A stretch of DNA of 64,000 nucleotides. Origin: Halorussus aquaticus. GTDB taxonomy: Archaea; Halobacteriota; Halobacteria; Halobacteriales; Haladaptataceae. The notes beneath the pieces are model-generated. The model was not told the origin of the DNA, searched no databases, and saw nothing but the letters and a program-made list of their open reading frames with translations. Below, piece after piece: positions 1-8,303 of this stretch (positions within the stretch are counted from its first letter, which is position 1; each line of letters begins with the position of its first letter). The stretch covers positions 2,294,001-2,358,000 of the forward strand of contig NZ_CP100400.1 of NCBI RefSeq assembly GCF_024218795.1, read 5' to 3'. The position numbers were made by a program, and so were the translations under genes.

Positions 1-3000
1 GAACCGGTCCGCGCTCTCGCGCGACGAATCGTGGACGGCGTCGCGTTCGAGGCCGTCGCCGACGGCGGCGTCGAGGACGACCACTTCTGGGCGCTCGCCG
101 AGGGACTCTCGGACGGCGTCCTCGTCATCGACACCGACAGCGTCGTCCGATTCGCTAACCCCGCCGTCGAGGGGATTTTCGGCTACGCGCCCGACGAACT
201 CGTCGGGGAGTCGCTGACGAAACTCATGCCCGAGGACCTCGCCGAGCGACACCGCGAGAGAATCGAGAGCTACCTCCGGGAAGGGGAGCGACACGTCGAT
301 TGGAACTACCTCGAACTCACCGGCCGACACCGCGACGGGAGCGACGTGGCGCTCAGCGTCTCCTTCAGCGAGTACGTCGCGGGCGACGAGGTTCGGTTCA
401 CCGGCGTCGTCCGAGACATCTCCGAGCGCAAGCGTCGGGAGTCGGAACTCCACGACCGGATTCGCCAACAGCGGGCGCTCTCGACGTTCTCCCGGCACGC
501 GCTCGGCGACGAACCGCTCGACGACCTGATGGACGAGGCGGTCGAACTCGTCGCCGAGGCGCTCGAACAGGAGTACGCCGGGGTGCTGGAGTATCGCGCC
601 GACTCGGACGACCTCCTGACCCGTGCGGTGGCCGGGTGGTCCGACGACATCGTGGATTCGGCCGCGATAGGCACCGAACGAGACTCGCAAGCCGGGTACA
701 CCCTGCTGACGGAGGAACCCGTCGTGACCGAGGACCTGACCACAGAGGACCGGTTCTCTTCCGACGAACTGCTCGAATCGGTCGACGCGACCGGCGGTAT
801 CTCCGCGTTGATTGGCTCTCCCGACGAACCGTGGGGCGTCCTCGGGAGCCACGACCCCGACCCGCAGTCCTACGCGGACCACGACGTGCAGTTCGTCCAG
901 AGCATCGCCCACATCCTCGCCACCGTCATCCAGCGCCGCGAGCGCGAGCGGCGACTCGAACGCTCCGAGGCGATGCTCGACGCGGTCGGCGACGGGGTGT
1001 ACGCCCTCGACGCCGACTCCCGGTTCGTCGCGGTCAACGACGCCTACGTCGACCTGACGGGGTACGACCCCGAGGAACTGCTGGGCGAACACGCCTCGAA
1101 GGTAATCGGCCCGTCGCTCTACGAGGACTCCAAGCGGATACAGGCCGTCCTCGAAGGCGGCGAGGACGTGGTGACGACGGAGGTGACGTTGCCCACGGCC
1201 GACGGCGGGTCGATACCCGTCGAAGTCCGCATCACGCCGTTCTCGCTCGGCGACGAGACCGGTCGGGTCGGCGTCGTCCGCGACGTCTCCGAGCGGAAAC
1301 ACCGCGAGGAGAAACTCACCTCGCTCAACGAGATGTTCCGGTCGCTGGTGGACGCCGAGACCCGGACCGAAATCTGCCAGTGCGGGGTGGACACCGCTGT
1401 CGAGGTTCTCGGCTTCCCGAACGCGGCCGTGGCGCTCTACGACGACGATACGAACTCGCTCGTCCCGACGGTTCGGCGCTGGAACGGGGACGACATCGAC
1501 GACGCGCTCCTCGGGAGTCGCGCGGAGGGCGTCGCGTGGCAGACGTTCGTCGAGAGCGAGACCAAGCAGTACGACGAACTCCGTTCCGAACTCGACGCCG
1601 ACACCGCGATGCAGAGCGCGCTCGCGGTTCCGCTCGGAAAGTACGGCGTGTTCATCGCGGCGTCCCCGGACCGCGACGCGTTCGACGCGACCGACAGGTC
1701 TCTCGCCGACATGCTGAGTTCGAACCTGCGGTCGGCGCTCGACCGGTCCGAGCGCGAGGAGACGCTTCGGGACCAGCGCAATGACCTGCAGAAGAAGAAT
1801 CGGGAACTCGAACGGGTCAACCGCCTCAACAGCGTGATTCGGGAGATAACCAAGGCGCTGACGCAGGCGTCGTCGAAGGAAGACGTGATGCAGGCGGTGT
1901 GCAGTCGGTTGACTGAGTCGGGACCGTATCGGTTCGCGTGGTTCGGCACGCACGACACGGCGACCGACGAGGTCCGGCCCGAGGCGTGGGCCGGGGTGGA
2001 GGAGGGATATCTGGAGACCATCGACGTGAACGCCGCCAGCGACGAACCGGAGGGTCGCGGCCCGTCCGGTCGGGCGATTCGCACGAGGGAGATACAGGTC
2101 CAGAACGACCTGCTCGGCGACCCCCCGTTCGACCCGTGGCGCGAGCAGGCGCTGAAGCGGGGGTATCGGTCCAGCGCGTCGGTTCCGGTCGTCTACGGCG
2201 GGACGCTTCGGGGCGTCCTCAACCTCTACGCGGGCGAACCCGGTATCTTCGACGAGTTGGAGCGGGCGGTGCTGTCCGAACTCGGCGAGACCATCGGCTA
2301 CGCGCTGAACGCGCTCGAACAGAAGCAGGCGCTCGTGAGCGAGCGGTCGGTGGAACTCGACTTCCGGATTCGGGGGACGGGGAATCCGATTCTGGAGTTC
2401 GTGGACCAGACCGACACCGAGTTCGAGTTCGAGAACGCGGTCCAGCGCAGCGACGGCCGCCTCCACGTCTTCTTCACCATCCGCGACCGGTCGCCGGAGG
2501 AGACGCTGGAGTTCGTCGGGACCATCCCGTGGATAGAGTCCGTCCGACTCGTGACCGAGCGCGACGGCGAGTGCCTCTACGAGTGTGCGCTGTCCGACCG
2601 GTCGTTCCTCCGGTCGCTGATGGACCGCGGAGCGATGCCGAAGACGATAACCGCGACCGAGGGCGAAGGCCGGTTCGTGATTCGCCTCCCGCAGAGCGCG
2701 GACGTGCGGACGTTCGTGGACCTCTTCGAGGACTACTACGACGACGTGGACTTGGTCGCTCGCCGGGAACGCGACGAACCGGTGATGACCCGACAGGACT
2801 TCGAGTCCGAACTCGACGAACGACTCACCGAGCGACAGTCGGAAGTGCTCCGGACCGCGTTCTTCAGCGGGTTCTTCGAGTGGCCCCGCGAGAGTACGGC
2901 CGAGGAGATAGCCGAGGCGCTCGGGGTGTCCCAACCGACCGTGAGCAGACACATCCGGGGTGCCGAGCGCACGCTGTTCGGTCTCCTGTTCGAGGAGTAG
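1..3000 (+). CDS. Bat-type multi-sensor transcriptional regulator (PAS/GAF/HTH_10), 5' end outside window
   Basis: This is a cytoplasmic sensor-regulator of the haloarchaeal bacterio-opsin-activator (Bat) type. The frame is open to base 1, so the true start may lie upstream; a GTG at 31 is the first internal candidate. Counting from that GTG, residues about 24-130 are a PAS domain, 150-305 GAF-like, 310-425 a second PAS, 430-580 GAF-like, and 600-765 a third GAF. Residues about 770-930 match the Bat-specific domain. The last 60 residues are an HTH_10 helix-turn-helix with the stretch EIAEALGVSQPTVSRHIRGA. No histidine-kinase or receiver motif is seen in the visible part. The family usually activates nearby or metabolic genes in response to light, redox state or oxygen; the ligand and target here are unknown. 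It is followed after 112 bp by a HalOD1 gene. Confidence 0.9.
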   Translation, partial: EPVRALARRIVDGVAFEAVADGGVEDDHFWALAEGLSDGVLVIDTDSVVRFANPAVEGIFGYAPDELVGESLTKLMPEDLAERHRERIESYLREGERHVDWNYLELTGRHRDGSDVALSVSFSEYVAGDEVRFTGVVRDISERKRRESELHDRIRQQRALSTFSRHALGDEPLDDLMDEAVELVAEALEQEYAGVLEYRADSDDLLTRAVAGWSDDIVDSAAIGTERDSQAGYTLLTEEPVVTEDLTTEDRFSSDELLESVDATGGISALIGSPDEPWGVLGSHDPDPQSYADHDVQFVQSIAHILATVIQRRERERRLERSEAMLDAVGDGVYALDADSRFVAVNDAYVDLTGYDPEELLGEHASKVIGPSLYEDSKRIQAVLEGGEDVVTTEVTLPTADGGSIPVEVRITPFSLGDETGRVGVVRDVSERKHREEKLTSLNEMFRSLVDAETRTEICQCGVDTAVEVLGFPNAAVALYDDDTNSLVPTVRRWNGDDIDDALLGSRAEGVAWQTFVESETKQYDELRSELDADTAMQSALAVPLGKYGVFIAASPDRDAFDATDRSLADMLSSNLRSALDRSEREETLRDQRNDLQKKNRELERVNRLNSVIREITKALTQASSKEDVMQAVCSRLTESGPYRFAWFGTHDTATDEVRPEAWAGVEEGYLETIDVNAASDEPEGRGPSGRAIRTREIQVQNDLLGDPPFDPWREQALKRGYRSSASVPVVYGGTLRGVLNLYAGEPGIFDELERAVLSELGETIGYALNALEQKQALVSERSVELDFRIRGTGNPILEFVDQTDTEFEFENAVQRSDGRLHVFFTIRDRSPEETLEFVGTIPWIESVRLVTERDGECLYECALSDRSFLRSLMDRGAMPKTITATEGEGRFVIRLPQSADVRTFVDLFEDYYDDVDLVARRERDEPVMTRQDFESELDERLTERQSEVLRTAFFSGFFEWPRESTAEEIAEALGVSQPTVSRHIRGAERTLFGLLFEE

Positions 3001-3112
3001 CCGGGCGGCGATTCGCACTGCCGATTTAGATGTATACCCCCCGGAACGGAACGACGATTATGCATCTATCGCTAACTGGTATCCCCGACCCACCCCACGA
3101 AACGAGTAGAGA

Positions 3113-3442
3113 ATGAGTCAAAGTGTTAGTGGGGATACCTTCGAGAAGTGTTCGGCCAGCCACCGCGTCATCACCGCCGTCGCCGAGGAGACCGGCAGCG
3201 ACCCGACCGAGGTGGGACCGCTGTACCACGTCATCGACCCGGACGCGCTAGACCGTCTGTTCTCCGCGACCGGTGCAGGCGGCCGAAATCGCGGTCACGT
3301 GGAGTTCACCTTCGCGGGGTGCGACGTGGTCGTTCACGGGAACGGCGAGGTGGAGGTTTCCGAGCGCGACGCGACGACTCAACTCGACGACGGGAGCGAG
3401 GAGGTTCACCGTCTCGGAACCGGTTTCGACGATAGCTCCTGA
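3113..3442 (+). CDS. HalOD1 output-domain protein
   Basis: A 109-residue single-domain protein. The central part, with the LYHVIDPDALDRLF stretch followed by a short beta-rich segment (VEFTFAGCDVVVHGNGEVEV), matches the HalOD1 output domain, found only in haloarchaea and often fused to or encoded beside signalling proteins. It is probably cytoplasmic. It lies 112 bp after the Bat-type regulator on the same strand and may act in the same pathway, which is inference. The ATG at 3113 is the natural start. A related stand-alone copy occurs at 29845-30174. Confidence 0.85.
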   Translation: MSQSVSGDTFEKCSASHRVITAVAEETGSDPTEVGPLYHVIDPDALDRLFSATGAGGRNRGHVEFTFAGCDVVVHGNGEVEVSERDATTQLDDGSEEVHRLGTGFDDSS

Positions 3443-3552
3443 GTCACTCCCGACGATGACGGACGAGCGACACCGAATACAGAGGGCCGATGCAACGTAG
3501 TTGTGATTCGTCTCGAACCACGTCCGACGAGCGACCGAGTGACGCCGACGCT

Positions 3553-3711
3553 ATGAGCGACGAGTGTGCCCGATGCGGTGTCGTCGTCCCCTCCGGGGAG
3601 TGGCATCCGGTCAAGACCGTCCGCGACGACGAGGGTCGAGTCGAGATTTACGACTTCTGCGGCGAGGCCTGTCGTTCGGCGTGGCTCGCCGAGCGGAACG
3701 CCGACGACTGA
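3553..3711 (+). CDS. Small zinc-binding protein (two CxxC-type knuckles)
   Basis: A 52-residue protein starting at the ATG at 3553. It has CARC near the N-terminus and CGEAC near the C-terminus, separated by about 25 residues including a His and a Trp. That arrangement fits one treble-clef-like zinc site of the kind common in haloarchaeal microproteins (DUF7576-like). An in-frame ATG at 3490 would add 21 polar residues and cannot be excluded, but the shorter form starts just before the zinc site as in similar small proteins. Function unknown. Confidence 0.7.
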   Translation: MSDECARCGVVVPSGEWHPVKTVRDDEGRVEIYDFCGEACRSAWLAERNADD

Positions 3712-3917
3712 CGGAACGGACTGCGAATCGGTCCCCGCTACGGAGACCGATTCTCGTGACGCTAACTGTTCGTCGTAGTGATGACCGTCCTTCGTGAGTG
3801 GGGGAATCCAGAACGCTGTCCGCTATTTTTCGAGAGCACGCGAAGGTACTGCTCGTTGACCCGACCGCCGGTCCGCCGAGAATCAGTCGCCCGCAGTGAT
3901 TCGACGCAGCGGTCGCC
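3712..3917. other. Convergent intergenic region
   Basis: About 200 bases separate the small zinc protein (plus) from the end of the DUF2298 gene (minus). I see no convincing coding frame or RNA gene. It probably holds the terminators of both units. Confidence 0.5.
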
Positions 3918-6293
3918 TCAGAGTTCGGACTGGTCGACGCGGTATATCGTCACGTCGCCTTCGCTGAACGCCGGTTCGATGCCGGGATACTGCCCGAACT
4001 GGAGGTTCTCGGCCGAGTACTGCTCGCGGGCGCGCGGGCCGACGTAGATGTACTTCACGTCGTGCTTCCGGAGCAGTTCGGCCCGGTCGGCCCACGTTCC
4101 GGTGTAGACGAGGTCCACCGTCTCGGCGCGGAACTCCGCGGTGTCGTGGCCGCGGTAGATACCCTCGTGATAGACCCACCCGATGACCGTCGGCAGTCCG
4201 GTGAGCGACGAGGCGGGACTGCTCCACGCGTACACCTCGCGGCCCGGCGGCGAGACGATGTGCGGTTGGCCCTCCTTGTCGTCGAGCCACGCGATAGCGG
4301 CCGCCTCGCCGGGGTGGTGGTCCTCGACGTACGCCTTCCCGGCCAGCGTGGGGTCGTCGGTCCGGTGCTGGTCGGCGGTGAAGTGACCGCCCAGCGCGAG
4401 TCCGCCGTAGAGCGCGGTCGAAGCCACCAGGACCGCCGCCAGCCCGCGCATGACCTGCGAGCGCTCGATGCCGACGCCGGGAAGCGTCCAGTCGCTCGGT
4501 CCGTTCGACGCGACGAGCGCCGCCAGCGCGGTCCCCGCGGCGGTCGCCCAGAGGACCCACACCTGCATGTACACCTTGAAGACCGTGTTGAACCGACCAC
4601 CGGCGGCGCTGTCTTTCACGTAGACGAACTCCACCAGCGTGACGAGTCCGGCCCCCGCCACCAGGAGGACCGTCTCGTAACCGACACCGCCGTCGGCGTC
4701 GGCGACGTTGCCGACCGTCCGGAGCAGCACCCATCCGACCACGAGCAGGGGGACGACCAGCACCAGCACCGCGTAGTTCATCGCCCACGCGACCGCGGCC
4801 AGCGCCGCGGCCAACAGTCCGAACCGAACGCCGTCCACGTCGAACGCCGCGCGCGCTCTGGGCCAGAGGTAGGCCGCGAACACGACGAGGAACGCGCCGT
4901 GGACGAGCAGGAGGCCGACCGCACTGGCGGGTTCCGGGAGGAAGGCGATGCTCCGGTTGCCGGTCGAGCGCAGGAGGATGCCGAAGACGAACGGTGCGAC
5001 CCACGCGACGGCCGCGACGGCGACGACGGCGGTGGCGGCGAACGAACCGGCGATTCGGCGGGTCTCGGTGAGCAGTCGGACCGTCGTCCCGACCGAGGTG
5101 CCGCCACTCCCGCCGCCGTCGGCGACCGGTTCGGCCGCGTCGTCGGTCGCGACGCCGGGGAACAGCGTCACGGGGTCGGCGGGCGAGAACACGAGCGCGA
5201 GCCACACCACGCCGAGACCGGTCGGGAAGCTCCAGACGTTGACGAGTCCGAGCAGGCCCACCGTGACCGGGAGGACGCCGAACGCGAGGGCGCGTCGTCG
5301 CCGGAGCGCGCCGGGACCCGACTGGTAGTAGGCGAACCCGAGCGCGGCGACCAACAGCAGGAACGGCGTGCTGACCATGTGGGCGTGGAGGTCGCCGTTG
5401 ACGAACGAGAACAGCGGGAACTCGTTGATCGTTCCCGGTATCACTCGGCTCGGTCCCCAGTAGCCGAACGAGTCCAGCCCTTCGGTCACGAGTTCGCCCG
5501 AGGTCGATTCCGCGATGGGTCGGGCCACCCAGTCGGCGACTCCCTGTGCTATCGAGTCGGGGAGGAGCCAGACGAGACCCGTCACGGCCGTGACGAGGTT
5601 GGCTGCGAACCCGACGAAGAACGCACCGAACGCGCCCGCGGTCCGGCGCGGGACGCCTCGGGCGTCGGCCATCGCCCCGGCGAGTCCGTAGGCCGCGGTG
5701 ACGAGCATGGCGTAGAACCCCGACAACGCGAGGTTGTACGCGAACTCGCCTTCGGTACCCGTGAGCTCTGTGAGGACGGCCGTCGCGAGGTGGCCGCCGT
5801 AGTAATAGAGGACGTGTTCGCCCGCCCACCACATGTCCTCGGGCGGCAGCGCGTCGGCCCGCAACAGCGACTTGAGGATGCCGAAGTCGAGGAACTTCTC
5901 GCCGCCGCCGGGATGTATCGACGGGTCCACGGCCCGGACGGCGACGAGGAGTCCGAACGCGATACCGAACACTATCATCGTTTCCGCGTACGCGCGGAGA
6001 CGGATTCCCGTTCCGCGGTGGGCGTCGCGGTCGGGTCGTAGCGACCGGTCGCTCCAGAGAAGCAATCCCGAGATTCCGGCGACGAACGCGACCGCGAGGA
6101 ACGCGGTCCAGCGACCGAACGCGACGTGGCCGACCCAGTAGGCCACGGTGGTCGTGACGACCAGCGCGACCGGGAGGGCGAAGGCCGCGCCACGGTCGGG
6201 GAACCCCGGGAACAGCCGTGCGGCGAGCGGCAGCGTGACGAACGCGAGCGCCTGAAAGACGACGAACCACAGCAGGACGAGCGCGTACTCCAT
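3918..6293 (-). CDS. DUF2298 polytopic membrane protein (Chlor_Arch_YYY family)
   Basis: A 791-residue integral membrane protein with many hydrophobic spans and a soluble C-terminal part. The tyrosine triplet in EHVLYYYGGHLATAVL is the hallmark of the Chlor_Arch_YYY/DUF2298 family, which is found in archaea and Chloroflexi and resembles GT-C-type glycosyltransferases in layout. The motif HAHMVSTPFLLLV in a loop and the extracytoplasmic C-terminal tail also fit. The start at 6293 (MEYALVLLWF) was chosen because the first membrane span follows immediately; upstream in-frame sequence is basic and non-haloarchaeal in character. A role in transferring sugars on the outer face of the membrane is plausible but unproven. 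Confidence 0.88.
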   Translation of the reverse strand: MEYALVLLWFVVFQALAFVTLPLAARLFPGFPDRGAAFALPVALVVTTTVAYWVGHVAFGRWTAFLAVAFVAGISGLLLWSDRSLRPDRDAHRGTGIRLRAYAETMIVFGIAFGLLVAVRAVDPSIHPGGGEKFLDFGILKSLLRADALPPEDMWWAGEHVLYYYGGHLATAVLTELTGTEGEFAYNLALSGFYAMLVTAAYGLAGAMADARGVPRRTAGAFGAFFVGFAANLVTAVTGLVWLLPDSIAQGVADWVARPIAESTSGELVTEGLDSFGYWGPSRVIPGTINEFPLFSFVNGDLHAHMVSTPFLLLVAALGFAYYQSGPGALRRRRALAFGVLPVTVGLLGLVNVWSFPTGLGVVWLALVFSPADPVTLFPGVATDDAAEPVADGGGSGGTSVGTTVRLLTETRRIAGSFAATAVVAVAAVAWVAPFVFGILLRSTGNRSIAFLPEPASAVGLLLVHGAFLVVFAAYLWPRARAAFDVDGVRFGLLAAALAAVAWAMNYAVLVLVVPLLVVGWVLLRTVGNVADADGGVGYETVLLVAGAGLVTLVEFVYVKDSAAGGRFNTVFKVYMQVWVLWATAAGTALAALVASNGPSDWTLPGVGIERSQVMRGLAAVLVASTALYGGLALGGHFTADQHRTDDPTLAGKAYVEDHHPGEAAAIAWLDDKEGQPHIVSPPGREVYAWSSPASSLTGLPTVIGWVYHEGIYRGHDTAEFRAETVDLVYTGTWADRAELLRKHDVKYIYVGPRAREQYSAENLQFGQYPGIEPAFSEGDVTIYRVDQSEL

Positions 6294-6588
6294 TCGGTTT
6301 GTAGGCGTGCGACCGAGCGATAAACCTCTTGGGGTTCGTCCCAACCCCGATTCGGTGGGTCTGCGGGGTAAGGAGGGCGTACACTGCCGACTGTGGAAGA
6401 GCCGCCCCGAGCGTTTCACGCAGCGCCACCGCCTCGGCACGACGACGACCTGTCGAGGCGACGCCAAATTCTCCCCCCGATGTTACACGCCCGAAAACAC
6501 CGTCCACAACGAACCTCGGCATCGGCATAAATTCACATACGGCGGGGGAATCACAATTCTTATCCGTGGGACGGCTCTACGTGATAGT

Positions 6589-6663
6589 AGCGGGATGGGA
6601 TAGCCAGGAGATTCCGGCGGGCTCATAACCCGCAGATCGGTAGTTCAAATCTACCTCCCGCTA
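6589..6663 (+). tRNA. Initiator tRNA-Met (CAU)
   Basis: A 75-nt cloverleaf. The 7-bp acceptor stem AGCGGGA/TCCCGCT begins with an A1-U72 pair. The anticodon loop is CTCATAA with CAT at 34-36. The anticodon stem has three consecutive G-C pairs next to the loop (GGG/CCC). The T arm is GGTAG-TTCAAAT-CTACC and the discriminator is A. The A1-U72 pair and the three G-C pairs identify the initiator rather than the elongator. A TATA-like TTCTTA lies at 6557-6562, about 28 bp upstream. The CCA end is not encoded. Confidence 0.97.
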
Positions 6664-7132
6664 TGTTTTGCCGGACGTAATTCCGCGAGGCGATTCTTAT
6701 CCTATCGAGTCTTCCGCCTGACAAACGTCCGCAGAGCGGATTCGAACGAGCCAGGACGTGTGCGCTCCGTCGCTCGTGTCCTGCTGTAGTACGAGTTTAC
6801 TCCCGCCACGTTTTCGCGAAAACGTTACCGCCGAGACGGCGCGTCTCTAACTCCGGTCTACGCCTGAGACTACTGCAACAGATATATTCTACCGCCAATC
6901 GTGTGTTCGACAGTATATTTACGTCGCCGACGAGTCTGTCCTGAGCGTTTACTGATGCGTCGAACCGGACGTACCGGCACGGAGACCGAGGGTGCGTCGC
7001 CTTTGGCCTTCGATTCGCAGGAGAAATCATTACAACTGCTTTTGTTCGATCTCGTCCGAGCAGCTGTTGCGCACTCGCGCCGCGACCGGAGCGGCCACGA
7101 ATTTATAGAACATCGCGCGCCAATAGCGCACG
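6664..7132. other. Long non-coding stretch after tRNA-iMet
   Basis: There is no credible protein gene in about 470 bases: the open frames encode basic, arginine-rich peptides unlike haloarchaeal proteins. At 6786-6814 the sequence resembles the 3' end of the neighbouring tRNA-iMet plus its flank, with several mismatches and a one-base gap, which could be a decayed integration scar. A TATA box, TTTATA at 7102-7107, serves the next gene. Confidence 0.5.
7102..7107 (+). promoter_or_regulatory. TATA box of the DJ-1/PfpI gene
   Basis: TTTATA is centred about 28 bp before the ATG at 7133, the usual spacing for a leaderless haloarchaeal transcript. Confidence 0.6.
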
Positions 7133-7825
7133 ATGACGTCCGTACTATTCGTTGTGAGCGAGGAAGGGTACTGGGGCGAAGAGTGCGTAGACCCGCTAGA
7201 GACGCTCTCGGAAACGGAAGCTAGCGTGGACGTGGCGACGCCGAGCGGGGGCAAACCCGTCGTGGACGACCGGTCCATCGACCCCGAGAACGTGGGCGAG
7301 GCGACCGCCGAGCGAGTCAAGGAGGTCCACGCGAACGACCAGCGACTCCAGAACCCGATGCCGATAGCTACCGCCGACGCCGACCAGTACGACGCCGTGG
7401 TCTTCCCGGGCGGACACGGCACCGAGTGGGACGTGAATCAGGACAGACACGCTCGTCAACTGCTCCGCGAGACCGTCGAGGGCGACGGCGGGAAGGCGTT
7501 GGTCCTGTGCCACGCGGTGGGTCTGCTCGCGTTCACCCGTGACAGTGACGGCGGCTTTCTGGTGGACGGGAGAGACGTGACTGGCTTCCCCAACGAGTGG
7601 GAGGAGGGAATCGTGGACGACCACGACCGGATGCCAGACGGTCGAAAGCTCCCGTACTGGGTCGAAGACGAGGTGAAAGCCGCAGGCGGGAACTGGGACG
7701 CCGAACTCGACGCCGACGAGAGCGTCACCGTGGACGGGGACCTGCTCACCGCCCGAGGGCCGGAATCGTCACACGCAGGCGCGACGGCGCTCGTCGAAGC
7801 GCTCGGAGTCACGAGAACCGCGTAG
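7133..7825 (+). CDS. DJ-1/PfpI superfamily protein (Hsp31-like)
   Basis: A 230-residue cytoplasmic protein of the type-1 glutamine-amidotransferase-like fold. The nucleophile elbow is visible as ALVLCHAVG (Cys followed by His). The upstream oxyanion-region motif is FPGGHGTEWD, and the acidic residue before the active site lies in SEEGYWGEE near the N-terminus. The pattern and length fit the class including Hsp31 and glyoxalase III-type proteins, known for protein repair or chaperone activity and methylglyoxal removal. The exact reaction here cannot be decided from sequence. Transcription is probably leaderless and monocistronic. Confidence 0.88.
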   Translation: MTSVLFVVSEEGYWGEECVDPLETLSETEASVDVATPSGGKPVVDDRSIDPENVGEATAERVKEVHANDQRLQNPMPIATADADQYDAVVFPGGHGTEWDVNQDRHARQLLRETVEGDGGKALVLCHAVGLLAFTRDSDGGFLVDGRDVTGFPNEWEEGIVDDHDRMPDGRKLPYWVEDEVKAAGGNWDAELDADESVTVDGDLLTARGPESSHAGATALVEALGVTRTA

Positions 7826-7876
7826 AATCGAAAGCACACTTTTATCAGTTTCGTCTTCCCACCGATACGCTAAGAG

Positions 7877-8155
7877 ATGGCGTTAGACACTCGCGGCGTG
7901 TTCGCAATCATCGCTGGCCTGCTGATGACGGCGGCGCTCCTCGCCGCACGAACCGAGAGACGGCTACTCGGAACGTGGATAATGACGCTCGGTTTCGCCG
8001 TCGCCTCGCTGTGGTCGGTGATGAGCATCTTCTGGGCGCAGTCGAACCCGAGCGTTCTCACGCCGAAACTCTGGATAACGATGGCGTCTATGGCGGCGGC
8101 GTCTACCGTCTACTTCGGCTACATGGGTCTGCACGGTGAGGGGTTAGGAGAGTAG
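7877..8155 (+). CDS. Small membrane protein
   Basis: A 92-residue hydrophobic protein with three likely membrane spans (residues about 7-24, 31-50 and 65-85). A TATA-like TTTTAT at 7840-7845 would give a short leader. I do not recognise a family beyond this. It sits alone between the DJ-1 gene and the peptide transporter. Confidence 0.6.
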   Translation: MALDTRGVFAIIAGLLMTAALLAARTERRLLGTWIMTLGFAVASLWSVMSIFWAQSNPSVLTPKLWITMASMAAASTVYFGYMGLHGEGLGE

Positions 8156-8269
8156 TACGCCGATTCAAGCTCCGCGTACCGTTGGAATCGCCCGACAGAA
8201 TCGACTAGATCAGCCTCCGTTACTCCGTTTCCTGCGTCGTTACCGATTGTTCATACGGTAATCAGTAGA

Positions 8270-8276
8270 TTTAAAT
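8270..8276 (+). promoter_or_regulatory. TATA box of the peptide-transporter substrate-binding gene
   Basis: TTTAAAT is centred about 27 bp before the ATG at 8300, consistent with a leaderless start. Confidence 0.7.
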
Positions 8277-8284
8277 GCATGATT

Positions 8285-8303
8285 GCATACCAATGTGGTA
8301 TGC
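8285..8303. promoter_or_regulatory. Perfect inverted repeat over the start codon (operator candidate)
   Basis: GCATACC at 8285-8291 and GGTATGC at 8297-8303 are perfect inverse complements around AATGT. The repeat covers the expected transcription and translation start of the binding-protein gene, just after its TATA box. A repressor bound here would block initiation. The regulator is not identified. Confidence 0.5.

Noticed and set aside
6797..7030. A 77-residue minus-strand open frame
   Set aside because: The product is basic and Arg/Pro-rich with no haloarchaeal acidic bias, no ribosome-binding site and no domain; the region is better read as non-coding.
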